Shown in pieces: positions 7,381 through 16,145 of a DNA stretch of 30,825 nt. The DNA lies in the NCBI GenBank assembly GCA_934875675.1, contig CAKXIK010000032.1:1-30825 (forward strand), given 5' to 3'. Made by a program: the position numbers and the translations under genes. This DNA is from an uncultured bacterium (lineage in GTDB: Bacteria; Bacillota; Clostridia; Oscillospirales; Acutalibacteraceae). Numbering within the stretch: position 1 is the stretch's first letter; the number at the start of each line of letters is the position of its first letter. The notes beneath the pieces were generated by a model. It ran no database searches. It had not been told where the DNA came from and saw nothing but the letters and a program-made list of their open reading frames with translations.

Positions 7381-10300
7381 TTAGTTGTTTTCTTCCTTAC
7401 GGCGGCGCAGTGCTATGCAAAGAGCGGCAATTGCAGCTGCGGAAAGGAAGATGGAGACAACCACTACGAATGTTCCATTCACACCCGTTGACGGATTGGA
7501 ACCGGAAGCTGTGCCCGAGTTGGTTCCGGAAGAGGTATTTCCGCCCTCCGAAGAAGCTCCGCCTTCAGAAGAAGTGCCTTTGGCAATCACTGTAAACGCT
7601 GCAGTGGCATAGCCATCACTGTATAGGGCATAAATTTCATGTTTGCCAACAGAAAGGGTTCCAAGGAAGGTAGAATTCAAGGTGAGGGTACTGCCGTCAT
7701 CCGAAAGGGCACCATCATCAACAGTTACCACCGTTCCATCAATCAGGAATCCGCCAAGCTTTTCTACCGGACCGTCAAGCTTGAACTCCAGGCCATTTGC
7801 GGAACCCTGTGTCCAACTGGAGTTGTTGCCCTGTGTAAAGTGGTACTCCACAACCGGATCTGCTTCATAAGCACCGATATCAGGCAGACCGGTGCGGTTG
7901 CCGCCAAGAATATCGGTCGCAGGTGCATTTTCTGCCAGACCTGCATCCACACAATCGCTCAGCCAAAGAATCTTGAAGATTGCATTGTCACGGATTGCCA
8001 CAGCCTGATCACTCGGAGTGGTACCATTGGTATCGATGGTTCCTGCAAATACCGCGCTGCCTGGATTGAATGCACGGAAGGTATTGAGTCCTTGCTGCGC
8101 TGCAATAAAATCGGTCACATCGGCAAATCCATCTAAGCTCCAGCCTTCCTGGCAACGAGCAGGACCTGCATAATCATAGATGCAGTTTGTGAATGTGTTA
8201 TTGAGAACCTTGTTTTCACCGCTGCCGTTGTGTCGTCCAACAATTGAGGTTGGACGGTCATAAGGATAATTGGCTTCGGTAAAGTCGTTATAGAACAGAT
8301 TGTTTTGGAAGTTACAGTTGTTTACATTCCAGTCCAGATAAAGATCATTTGCCAAACTATTCACGAATGTGTTGTTCACCACATTGAAGCCCTGCGTACC
8401 GCACATAATCAGACCGTCACAGCACTCCACAAAAACGCTGTTCTTAATTGTGCAGTTTGTTGCATGAATCTTATAATTGTCGCCCGCATAGAACTGAATA
8501 CCTGCGCCCGGGGACTGATAAATTACAAGATTTTCAAAGGTGCAGTTATCCGCATAGCCAATGTACATGCCATGGTCAGCTTCGCTTCTTCTGGTGTAGC
8601 CAATATCCCAGATGGTGAGATCCTTAAAGAGGCAGTTTACCGCATCATTGGCAAGCACACCCATAACACCTGCATTGACGTTTGCTTTGTTATCAAAGTT
8701 GTGCAGCTTCAAATTTTTCAGTTCCATGCCTTCGCCGCCATAAATCCAGACACCGCAATCTGTAAAGCCTGCGATCTCAAGATTCTCAACGGTAATGTAG
8801 CTGCAATCCGTAAACTTCATGCAGAGATCGGATGATGCTGAAACTGTGGTATCGTCGTAGTCATACTTCTGTTTGCCGGTGAATACCGGACGATCAATCG
8901 AAACCGGTTCTGCCGGAGCATAGTCAAAGCTGTTGCTGTCGTACTTCTGGCAATACCAGCAGTCGGGATCATCGCAGCCTTTGATTGTAATGCGGGCGTC
9001 CTCTGTACCGTGAAGATCCACGATATCAATACGACCCTCGTCATAAACACCCTTGTGAACAATAATGGTATCCGAAGAACCAACCACTGCAAGTGCCTGC
9101 TTCAATGATGTAAACGGACGATCCCAGCTGCCATCCGGAGCCTGATCGTACCAGCCCCAACCAATACCATACGGACAGACATGGAATGTGCGCAGGGTAA
9201 ACGGAGAGTAGTATGCACCAATATCCATTTCCTCTGCAAATGCAAGGCCATTAAATGAAATAGACGGTGCGTTGGCATCATTACGGCCGGCTCGTGCAAC
9301 CGGGCTTCCCTTTGCGGGAGAGAAATTGTCATTTGCCGGATCTGTATACATCGGATCACCAAGAATGCTGGCGGTATCGTCGCCGCCGGCTTGTAGCTCG
9401 GCAAGCGTGCGTGCCTCGCCCTGAATAGCCGAAAGCTTGTCGCCTTCCGCTGCATTGTAAATATTATTCTCGCTGTTAAAGCCCCAACCCTTATTGATAG
9501 AAACAAAGAGTCCAGAACCGTTGTCGCGTGAATAAATGTTGTTGTAAAGATCAAGAGCCGATTCATTTCCGTCTGTCTGTGCAACATCAACATTCAGTCC
9601 TGCAACATTCCAGAACGAGTTGTTGACTGCACGCAGATCAGACTCACCGTTGCTGTAAATACCTGCGGAGCAGGAAGCAAATACGGAAGCCGTAACCGTA
9701 AGATCGCTGTTGTTTGTGGCGCTGATTGCCTGCATGTTACCCTTAAAGAGTGTACGGGTCACGTTCAGTGTTGCAGTCGTCCCAACCAAACCTGTACCTG
9801 AAACAAGAATTTTCATATCTGCCAGGCTTACCGTAGAGTTTGCAGCCATCAACCCCGCAGCCGAACCGGTTACCGTTCCACTGCTCAATTTGATATTGGT
9901 GCTATTGTTGATCACAACGGCATTGGCTTTATTATCAACATTGATTCCGTTCATTGTAACATTGTTGGAATCAACAATTGCAATATTGCCTTTCACCGTA
10001 ACTTTGCCCGGATTCTGCGCGGCAATGACAAAAGAATCCGCTTGATCGAACGATTTCATGATCGTAAGATTTTCGCTGTATTCACCATCCATCACCACGA
10101 CTTTTTCACCGGCACGCAGCACGCTGATTGCCTGCGCGATTGTTTTGAACGGAGCGCTCTTCGTGCCTGCTGCGTTATCATCACCCTCGGTGGAAACGTA
10201 GTATACGTTATCAACCTTGACGAGTGCATAAGCACCGATATCGCTGCCTGTACGAGAAACACCATTTTTATCCGTTGTCGGAGTATCGGAATCCGCAGCA

Positions 10301-13300
10301 CCAGCACCAACACAGGCGCTGAGCTTGTGCAGACGGTAATCCTCTGCCTTAGCATTGATGAATTCCGGATTTGCCTTAACAGAATTTGCTTCTGTGATTG
10401 AAGCAAGATAATCGGAGGACAACGTTGTGCTATTGTAGCAGTTGTAATCCGAATCAACACCTGCGCTTAATGTATTCTCAGAAGAGAAGATATTGTTGCG
10501 CACAGTTGCTGCCGCATTGTTGAGGATCAGATCCTTTGTGTTCTTCGCAAAGGTGTTGTTATAAATTTTGAGTCCGGTAGAATCGGTTGCCAAAACACCG
10601 GTTGTTGCTCCTGAATCTACGTTATTCTGGAACCGGGTGTTGCTGTCGCCATTGAGCACAACACCTGCTTTGATGTCGTTGGCAGAGATGATGCTGTTGG
10701 CTGCACCGTTCAGTGTGAGTGCTGCATCAAGAACGCTGTTTGTCACAGAAGAACCATCCCCTGTGACGCTAACCACGCCATGGAACACCACGCCATGAAT
10801 GGAGCCTCCGTTTACAGTAACAGCGCCGTTTAATACAACACTGCCGCTCGCTGCATAGGGGTTTACGGTTGTTCCGGCCGGAATGGACAGCCCGTCTTCC
10901 TCATAAGTACCAGGCTTTACCACGATATTGGTTCCGCCTGCTGCAATCGCATTCTTAATGGAAGAATACGGTTTAGAGGCGCTGCCTGTTTCCGTGCCGG
11001 AATTTTCTCCGACGAAAACAAGCGTGGGATCAAATGCATAAGCACCCGCCTCATGCTGGGAACGAACTGCACCGGTAATATCGGTTGTCGGGGCGGAAAC
11101 ACCATCCACAATTGTATCGGTTGCTGCGCCGATTGCGGGGTTATCGCTGCCGCTGAGACGTGCATCCGCCTCCACGTCTACAAACTCGACGGGAGCATAA
11201 ACACCGTTTGCCTCATAACCCAGCACCTTTTCGCCGGCGCCAGTTCCGTACCAGCCTTTGTACTGCTGGAGATCGGCAAAACTCATCTGGGGGCCTTCAC
11301 CGCCGCCGCCATAGGTGACATAGTTCTTCATCGAATTGGAAGCATAAACATTATAGTCAAATGTATTGTTCTGTTGTGCTTCCAACACAGTGGTATCATA
11401 TTCTTTTTGAATACGGATCGGTTTTGTAAAGATGTTGTTCTTAAATACACAATTATGGAACAAATCCGGGGAATACAGTGAGGTGTTGTATGCACCGCCG
11501 TAAGCATAAATGTCATATTCGCCCGGGGTATTGAGCTGATCGTAAGTATCCATGCAGGTGTTGTTATAGATCAGCAGATTTTCGCTGCGGCCAAAGAAAT
11601 AGAGACTCTTGGCTGCATTGATAATCACGTTGTTGTAAATTTTAGCATAGGAACCGTCTTCCACACGGCACTCCCAGAAGAAGAGACCGGAGTTGATCTT
11701 CTTATTCGGAATATTTCCGATAATCATATTATTGGAAATCTCCAGCTCGCCTGCCTTGAAGTCTTTACCGGAGGTATTGACATCTCGGAACTGAACCGCA
11801 GGAGAGCAATTGATGAAGGTACAATTGGTAACGGTAATTTTGCCGGTGTTGTTAGCGGCATTGGGATCATAGTTGACCAAATCGATTGCCGGACCGCGGT
11901 TATCTGTCGCATTTTCATACGCGGAAAACGTCAGGTTTTCGAACCGCACATTGCGCACATTTCCAAGATGGAAAATGTAATTTGCATGACTGGAGGTAAG
12001 GGTTGCCTGCTCGCCTGCGTAACTGCGGAAAGTAACCGGATCTCCGCCCGAGAAATCCTTTTTCTGCAGGACGAAGATTCCGTCATAGGTTCCCTGACGA
12101 TAAACCACCTCATCGCCGGCTTTCAGGTCATTGATCAGGCTGGAAGCGTTCTTCACCGGCTGATCAATCGTACCTGGGTTGGAGTCATCGCCATCCTCTG
12201 CAACATAGTAGGTGGTTGGCTTATTGTTGTCTTCGCCGGTGGTAAACTGCCAGCTTACAACACTGCCAAGCTGCTGCCCTGCTTTACTTGCCACGGTAGC
12301 AGCAATGGTCACAACATAAGTGGTTTCATACTCGAGGTTTGCAGATGGCGTAAAGGTTACAACATTTTTGGAAACGGTAAAGGTTCCGGACACCGCTGAA
12401 CTGTCGCTCTGCTTGACAACCGTAATTGAACTGCTGGCAGTTGCCGCAGAAAGATCAACGGAATCGGAGAAGGTAATGGTAATCGGCAAGGTTACACGAA
12501 CGCCGGTTTTATCCGCATCCGGTGTTTTGGCGGTAACTGCCATCGGGATAGTTGCTTCAAACATGTAGGCATAAGCACCCACATCGGCAGTTTTGCGGGT
12601 ATTGCCTGCAAAATCAAGCTCTGGCATATCCGTCAGATTGCCCTTGGGCTGATAATTCTCAACTTCTTTCAGAGAATAATCGCCGTTTGCGGCATCTTTA
12701 AAACCCGGATCCCCCACAAATTCACCACTGCCCAGTGTTTTACCGACAGAAGCTTCGTCCGTAACATTGTAGCAGTTGTTTGCAAAAGTATTGTCGGTAA
12801 CAACGTATGCAGCAAGATTCTCACAGGCTGCACCAAAAATATTGTTCTGAATCGTATTACCAGTAAACATCTTATCCGCATCCGCAGAAGAAACAAATCC
12901 ACCCACAAACGTGTTGTTGATGATTTTATTCCCGCTGCTTGCGCCCTGCCAACCCGGATATCCTGCACAGCAGCCAATATTGAATCCTTTTGCATTGGTC
13001 ACAATATTGTTTGTGATGGTGGCATTATTCATGCCCCACGGAATCCAGAAACCGGAAGCAGATTCGCCGCCAATGGTGTTGCGGTCAAATGTCAGCGTAC
13101 TTGCGACATCGGGCTGAACACAAGATGCCGCATTTGCAGAAGCAAGAAACTGATTCTGGCTAAGTACTGCAGAAGACTTGTAGGCGATCATTGTAGAACC
13201 GTATTCCATTGCCGAAACTGGGCTGTAATGGAACGTAATACCCGAAATCGCAATATTGTTTGCATTTTCCAACCGGAGAACACATTCATAGCTTGTTCCC

Positions 13301-14577
13301 CAACTGCTGTTGTGAATATAATCGGTTCCGGTGACCACCACATTGCCCTCACCGCGAATGGTGATCGGCAGCTTAGAGCTGTCTCCCTTATCCGCAATGC
13401 TCATTGACTCGGCATAGGTGCCAGCCTTGATGACGAGCAGGTCGCCTGGGTTAAGCCCTGCAACACCTTCGGCAATCGTTTTGAACGGGGTTGCTTCCGA
13501 ACCGTCGCCGGTTGTGCTGACGGAACCGTCAACATAATAAACGGTGTTGTAAGCATAAGCTCCAACATCAGACGGAGCACGACGAAGTTTGCCGGTGTAA
13601 TCGCGTTCCGGCATGTATTTGCTGCTGCCGGCACCAATCAACGGACTATCGGACTGCAAAGAAAAATCTCCACTGTCTGCATTGGTGAATTTCGGGTCTG
13701 CAACCGTGAAGTCGGTGGAAGAAACCGGAGTTCCCGCAACATATGCATTGTATGCAAAGGTGTTTGCAGATGCATCCATTGTCGCTCCATTTGCAGTATA
13801 GAAAACGTTATTTGCAACAACACATTCATTCATGCTTCCTGTGCGGAAAGCACCCTCGGAACCAATCTTGAACACGTTGTTATAAAATTTGCATCCTTCA
13901 TAGACGCCATTTCCATCCAGGTCAAAGCCCCAGTAGGAAACAAAGACATTATTGGTAAAGGTGCAATTGCTTAAAGTTCCACCCCACTGGTAAGTAATTC
14001 TCTCTGCACCGGTTGCGTAGGTGCTGTCCAGGGTGCAATCAGTGCTGTCGATAAACCGCAGCATACCGGTGGCACCGCCGCTCACGGAATTAAGCGTACA
14101 ATGCGAAACTGTGATATCACTGCTTTTATTCAAAATCAAAGGAAAACGATCAACACTTACCCCGCCATCATCCAACATGAAGTTGATTCCAGTGATGTTA
14201 ATATATGCGCTGTTGGCAATGCTGCATACGGTTGAATACGCTTTAGATGCGATTCCCTTGATGGTAACATTCCCCTGAGCCTTGATGGCAATGGGTGTAT
14301 TGGCGGTACCCAACTTGCCGTCAAGGACAAGCGCTTCCGCATAAGTACCCTCTTTAATAATCAGGGTATCTCCGGCAGCGAGCTTTTCAACGCCCGCTGC
14401 AACGGTGGCAAACGGAGCATCCTCTGCACCCGTTGCGGTTGCGGCATCGCCATCGACAGAAACATAATAGGTGCTTCCTGCCGGATCGGCAATGACAACG
14501 GTACCGGCCGGAACGATTGAAAATAGAAGCATAATCGTTAGCAAAACCGACAGTACCCGTTTGAATTGGTTTTTCAT
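7381..14577 (-). CDS. Giant cell-wall-anchored protein with six right-handed beta-helix modules
   Basis: A 2398-aa surface protein. Residues 1-30 are a signal peptide (NQFKR, hydrophobic core, PAG). Six parallel beta-helix modules follow at about 36-342, 345-670, 789-1181, 1184-1451, 1457-1790 and 1796-2238. Each opens with a YYVS.DG...APFKTI...GDTLIIKEGTY-type segment (DUF1565-like), runs through ladders of NNTF/NNIF/NNVF turns and closes with GAYA or GAYE, the mark of choice-of-anchor Q proteins. An SbsA-type Ig-like (Big_5) domain sits at about 675-785, and an X2/Ig-like domain at about 2243-2333. Then come a Ser/Gly-rich linker, the sorting motif NPSTG (2361-2365), a membrane span (2369-2390) and RRRKEENN. 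Thus it should be secreted and attached by a sortase not in this window. Start: GGGAGG lies upstream of the ATG. Beta-helices commonly bind or cleave polysaccharide; no catalytic residues could be assigned, so lyase versus adhesin is open. Confidence 0.93.
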   Translation of the reverse strand: MKNQFKRVLSVLLTIMLLFSIVPAGTVVIADPAGSTYYVSVDGDAATATGAEDAPFATVAAGVEKLAAGDTLIIKEGTYAEALVLDGKLGTANTPIAIKAQGNVTIKGIASKAYSTVCSIANSAYINITGINFMLDDGGVSVDRFPLILNKSSDITVSHCTLNSVSGGATGMLRFIDSTDCTLDSTYATGAERITYQWGGTLSNCTFTNNVFVSYWGFDLDGNGVYEGCKFYNNVFKIGSEGAFRTGSMNECVVANNVFYTANGATMDASANTFAYNAYVAGTPVSSTDFTVADPKFTNADSGDFSLQSDSPLIGAGSSKYMPERDYTGKLRRAPSDVGAYAYNTVYYVDGSVSTTGDGSEATPFKTIAEGVAGLNPGDLLVIKAGTYAESMSIADKGDSSKLPITIRGEGNVVVTGTDYIHNSSWGTSYECVLRLENANNIAISGITFHYSPVSAMEYGSTMIAYKSSAVLSQNQFLASANAASCVQPDVASTLTFDRNTIGGESASGFWIPWGMNNATITNNIVTNAKGFNIGCCAGYPGWQGASSGNKIINNTFVGGFVSSADADKMFTGNTIQNNIFGAACENLAAYVVTDNTFANNCYNVTDEASVGKTLGSGEFVGDPGFKDAANGDYSLKEVENYQPKGNLTDMPELDFAGNTRKTADVGAYAYMFEATIPMAVTAKTPDADKTGVRVTLPITITFSDSVDLSAATASSSITVVKQSDSSAVSGTFTVSKNVVTFTPSANLEYETTYVVTIAATVASKAGQQLGSVVSWQFTTGEDNNKPTTYYVAEDGDDSNPGTIDQPVKNASSLINDLKAGDEVVYRQGTYDGIFVLQKKDFSGGDPVTFRSYAGEQATLTSSHANYIFHLGNVRNVRFENLTFSAYENATDNRGPAIDLVNYDPNAANNTGKITVTNCTFINCSPAVQFRDVNTSGKDFKAGELEISNNMIIGNIPNKKINSGLFFWECRVEDGSYAKIYNNVIINAAKSLYFFGRSENLLIYNNTCMDTYDQLNTPGEYDIYAYGGAYNTSLYSPDLFHNCVFKNNIFTKPIRIQKEYDTTVLEAQQNNTFDYNVYASNSMKNYVTYGGGGEGPQMSFADLQQYKGWYGTGAGEKVLGYEANGVYAPVEFVDVEADARLSGSDNPAIGAATDTIVDGVSAPTTDITGAVRSQHEAGAYAFDPTLVFVGENSGTETGSASKPYSSIKNAIAAGGTNIVVKPGTYEEDGLSIPAGTTVNPYAASGSVVLNGAVTVNGGSIHGVVFHGVVSVTGDGSSVTNSVLDAALTLNGAANSIISANDIKAGVVLNGDSNTRFQNNVDSGATTGVLATDSTGLKIYNNTFAKNTKDLILNNAAATVRNNIFSSENTLSAGVDSDYNCYNSTTLSSDYLASITEANSVKANPEFINAKAEDYRLHKLSACVGAGAADSDTPTTDKNGVSRTGSDIGAYALVKVDNVYYVSTEGDDNAAGTKSAPFKTIAQAISVLRAGEKVVVMDGEYSENLTIMKSFDQADSFVIAAQNPGKVTVKGNIAIVDSNNVTMNGINVDNKANAVVINNSTNIKLSSGTVTGSAAGLMAANSTVSLADMKILVSGTGLVGTTATLNVTRTLFKGNMQAISATNNSDLTVTASVFASCSAGIYSNGESDLRAVNNSFWNVAGLNVDVAQTDGNESALDLYNNIYSRDNGSGLFVSINKGWGFNSENNIYNAAEGDKLSAIQGEARTLAELQAGGDDTASILGDPMYTDPANDNFSPAKGSPVARAGRNDANAPSISFNGLAFAEEMDIGAYYSPFTLRTFHVCPYGIGWGWYDQAPDGSWDRPFTSLKQALAVVGSSDTIIVHKGVYDEGRIDIVDLHGTEDARITIKGCDDPDCWYCQKYDSNSFDYAPAEPVSIDRPVFTGKQKYDYDDTTVSASSDLCMKFTDCSYITVENLEIAGFTDCGVWIYGGEGMELKNLKLHNFDNKANVNAGVMGVLANDAVNCLFKDLTIWDIGYTRRSEADHGMYIGYADNCTFENLVIYQSPGAGIQFYAGDNYKIHATNCTIKNSVFVECCDGLIMCGTQGFNVVNNTFVNSLANDLYLDWNVNNCNFQNNLFYNDFTEANYPYDRPTSIVGRHNGSGENKVLNNTFTNCIYDYAGPARCQEGWSLDGFADVTDFIAAQQGLNTFRAFNPGSAVFAGTIDTNGTTPSDQAVAIRDNAIFKILWLSDCVDAGLAENAPATDILGGNRTGLPDIGAYEADPVVEYHFTQGNNSSWTQGSANGLEFKLDGPVEKLGGFLIDGTVVTVDDGALSDDGSTLTLNSTFLGTLSVGKHEIYALYSDGYATAAFTVIAKGTSSEGGASSEGGNTSSGTNSGTASGSNPSTGVNGTFVVVVSIFLSAAAIAALCIALRRRKEENN

Positions 14578-14605
14578 TCTTTTTCCTCCCTTTTTCTATT
14601 TTTCC

Positions 14606-14644
14606 GGATTTTCAGAAAAGCACTGACATTGTCTTTGAAAATCC
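14606..14644 (-). promoter_or_regulatory. Leader hairpin close to the ribosome site of the giant gene
   Basis: Perfect 9-bp arms GGATTTTCA / TGAAAATCC with a 21-base loop that itself contains GACA-A-TGTC. It ends about 15 bases before the GGGAGG ribosome site in the leader RNA. No T-tract follows, so an effect on translation or RNA stability is more likely than termination. Confidence 0.5.
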
Positions 14645-14666
14645 TAAATCTATATGCTTTTTGAAA

Positions 14667-14710
14667 ACTCATTGAAATTTTTCTGGTGAAAGAACAAAAT
14701 TTCAGTGAGT
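14667..14710 (-). promoter_or_regulatory. 15-bp inverted repeat in the leader of the giant gene
   Basis: Arms ACTCATTGAAATTTT and AAAATTTCAGTGAGT pair over 15 positions with one mismatch and a 14-base loop. In the leftward transcript this would be a long stem upstream of the 14606-14644 hairpin. Confidence 0.5.
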
Positions 14711-14724
14711 ATGTCCGGAACACT

Positions 14725-14754
14725 GTAATAATAACAGCTTAGTTACCATGTGAA
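14725..14754 (-). promoter_or_regulatory. Weak proximal promoter candidate for the giant gene
   Basis: Minus strand TTCACA, 18-base spacer, TATTAC. The match is modest. If used, the palindrome at 14763-14785 would lie just upstream of the -35 box, as for an activator site. Confidence 0.25.
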
Positions 14755-14762
14755 CATGATTT

Positions 14763-14785
14763 TTTTGCATATCTCATATGCAAAA
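14763..14785. promoter_or_regulatory. Perfect 23-bp palindrome
   Basis: TTTTGCATAT-CTC-ATATGCAAAA has two perfect 10-bp arms. It is a strong candidate for a dimeric regulator's binding site upstream of, or within, the giant gene's leader. Confidence 0.5.
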
Positions 14786-14971
14786 TTATTAGTTTTTTAA
14801 CTTCTTACCCAAATCAACACTCATTATCTGGATAGAATAAGGAGATTTTGCCGATAATGGTTATCAAGTTCCATTTGTTTTTTCTGATTATCCTTTTCCT
14901 TTTTCTGTTCATTTGCAATTCATTTGACAAAATAAACAAAATCGTACTCTTTTTTTGATTGTTCCGCAAAA

Positions 14972-15000
14972 ATAATACTATTGTATGATAAATTTTTCAA
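14972..15000 (-). promoter_or_regulatory. Distal promoter candidate for the giant gene
   Basis: Minus strand -35 TTGAAA (15000-14995), 17-base spacer, -10 TATTAT (14977-14972); each hexamer differs from consensus at one position. It implies a leader of roughly 390 bases before the giant gene. Confidence 0.55.
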
Positions 15001-15001
15001 T

Positions 15002-15016
15002 AGGAAATATTTTCCT
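15002..15016. promoter_or_regulatory. Short palindrome abutting the distal promoter
   Basis: AGGAAA-TAT-TTTCCT is a perfect 6-bp inverted repeat centred about 44 bases upstream of the predicted start of the distal promoter, a usual position for an activator. It could equally be a weak hairpin at the end of the LysR gene. Confidence 0.35.
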
Positions 15017-15043
15017 GAATTCGTTTTTCATTTTGAAACCGCT

Positions 15044-15937
15044 TTACTTTTCAGCAAAATCTGTCTTGCTGCAATTGACAACACTTTGAACAAATTCCTG
15101 CGCCACAGCAGAAAGAAAACCATTCTTGCGAAAAATAACAGAAAGACGTGTGTTTAATCTAAAATTAGAAAGTTTACAGACAACGGTCTCTTCAGCGGAA
15201 AGCATGGGTAAAACGGAAAACGGCACAATTCCCACCCCAAGCCCCGCCTCTGCCAGATGTATGGTTGTTCTTGCGTCATCATTGGTGCAAATAATACGAG
15301 GGCGACGGTTACCCCGCTCAAATTCATCGCGCAAAATCTGTTCCCACCGGCGATAGAGAATCAGCGGTTGTGCTGCCAGATCGGTCAGACAAATCGATTC
15401 CTCCAGATATTCAGGGAAAAATTCTTTTCTTCCGACTGCCACCATTTGCTCTTCCGAAAGGCTGACACAAGCCAGATCAGGTGCATTAAACGGTGTCCGG
15501 ACCATTGCAATCTCAATCTGACCTGAGCGCACTTTTTCAATCAGCTCATAGGTGTTGGCTTCAAATAATTCATAATTAACCTGTGGATAATTCTTGTGAA
15601 ACGAAAGCAGCCACCCGGTAAATATGGTACTTCCTACAGAAGAAACGGTGCCGATATGCAACGTTCCCCCCACCCCGCTCTGATAATCCTGCAGCTCTGT
15701 GTGTACGGAATTACACAGTCCTAAAATTGCTGCCGCACGCCGGTAAAGAATTTGCCCCGCTTCGGTCAGGCGGATGCTGCGTGTGCTGCGCTCCAACAGC
15801 GTACAGCCCAGTTCCTCCTCAAGCTGCCGAATCTGCATACTCAGCGGAGGCTGTGACATATTCAGTGCCTTTGCTGCCTTGGAAATATTTCCTTCATTGA
15901 CAATTGCCATAAAATAGTGAAGCTGCCTCAATTCCAT
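15044..15937 (-). CDS. LysR-family transcriptional regulator
   Basis: This 297-aa protein has the LysR N-terminal winged helix-turn-helix (MELRQLHYFMAIVNEGNISKAA..., then SQPPLSMQIRQLEEELG) and a C-terminal periplasmic-binding-like effector domain (GGTLHIGTVSSVG, later GLGVGIVPFSVLP). The start at 15937 is chosen over an upstream in-frame codon because AGAAAGG lies nine bases before it and homologous sequence begins at MELRQL. It is divergent from the ABC exporter operon, the usual layout for a LysR protein and its target, and it is also directly upstream of the giant surface gene in the same direction. Either may be a target. The ligand is unknown. A small hairpin, CACCAT-N5-ATGGTG, sits just upstream. 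Confidence 0.93.
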   Translation of the reverse strand: MELRQLHYFMAIVNEGNISKAAKALNMSQPPLSMQIRQLEEELGCTLLERSTRSIRLTEAGQILYRRAAAILGLCNSVHTELQDYQSGVGGTLHIGTVSSVGSTIFTGWLLSFHKNYPQVNYELFEANTYELIEKVRSGQIEIAMVRTPFNAPDLACVSLSEEQMVAVGRKEFFPEYLEESICLTDLAAQPLILYRRWEQILRDEFERGNRRPRIICTNDDARTTIHLAEAGLGVGIVPFSVLPMLSAEETVVCKLSNFRLNTRLSVIFRKNGFLSAVAQEFVQSVVNCSKTDFAEK

Positions 15938-16048
15938 AAAATCATACCTTTCTGACACCATTTTCGATGGTGAACACGATATTTTTAATCATTGAAAACT
16001 TTTAGCGATTTATATTAATATCATATAAATATCACATAAAACAAATAT

Positions 16049-16077
16049 TTGCAATATAACTGAAAAAATATTATACT
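16049..16077 (+). promoter_or_regulatory. Promoter of the ABC exporter operon
   Basis: -35 TTGCAA, 17-base spacer, -10 TATACT on the plus strand; predicted start near 16084. The AT-rich stretch upstream to about 16000 is where a divergent LysR protein would be expected to bind. Confidence 0.5.
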
Positions 16078-16145
16078 ATTTCTGGTTCAAATAAAGCGGA
16101 GTGGTTTCATTTGAATCAATCAGACACAAATGTTGGAGGGATTTC

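Larger units (their letters stand above)
14578..15043. other. 466-bp AT-rich upstream region of the giant gene
   Basis: No gene is seen here. Instead it holds two candidate leftward promoters, a 23-bp palindrome, two hairpins close to the ribosome site and a short palindrome next to the distal promoter, all listed separately. I found no match to a riboswitch class that I know. Confidence 0.65.

Noticed and set aside
7385..14278. Many plus-strand frames across the giant surface-protein gene
   Set aside because: They are short, overlap one continuous 2398-codon frame with clear domains, and lack ribosome sites; they are opposite-strand shadows.
7381..14577. Recent tandem duplication of repeats in the giant gene
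   Set aside because: The modules share only short motifs and have diverged strongly, with no near-identical DNA repeats seen by eye.
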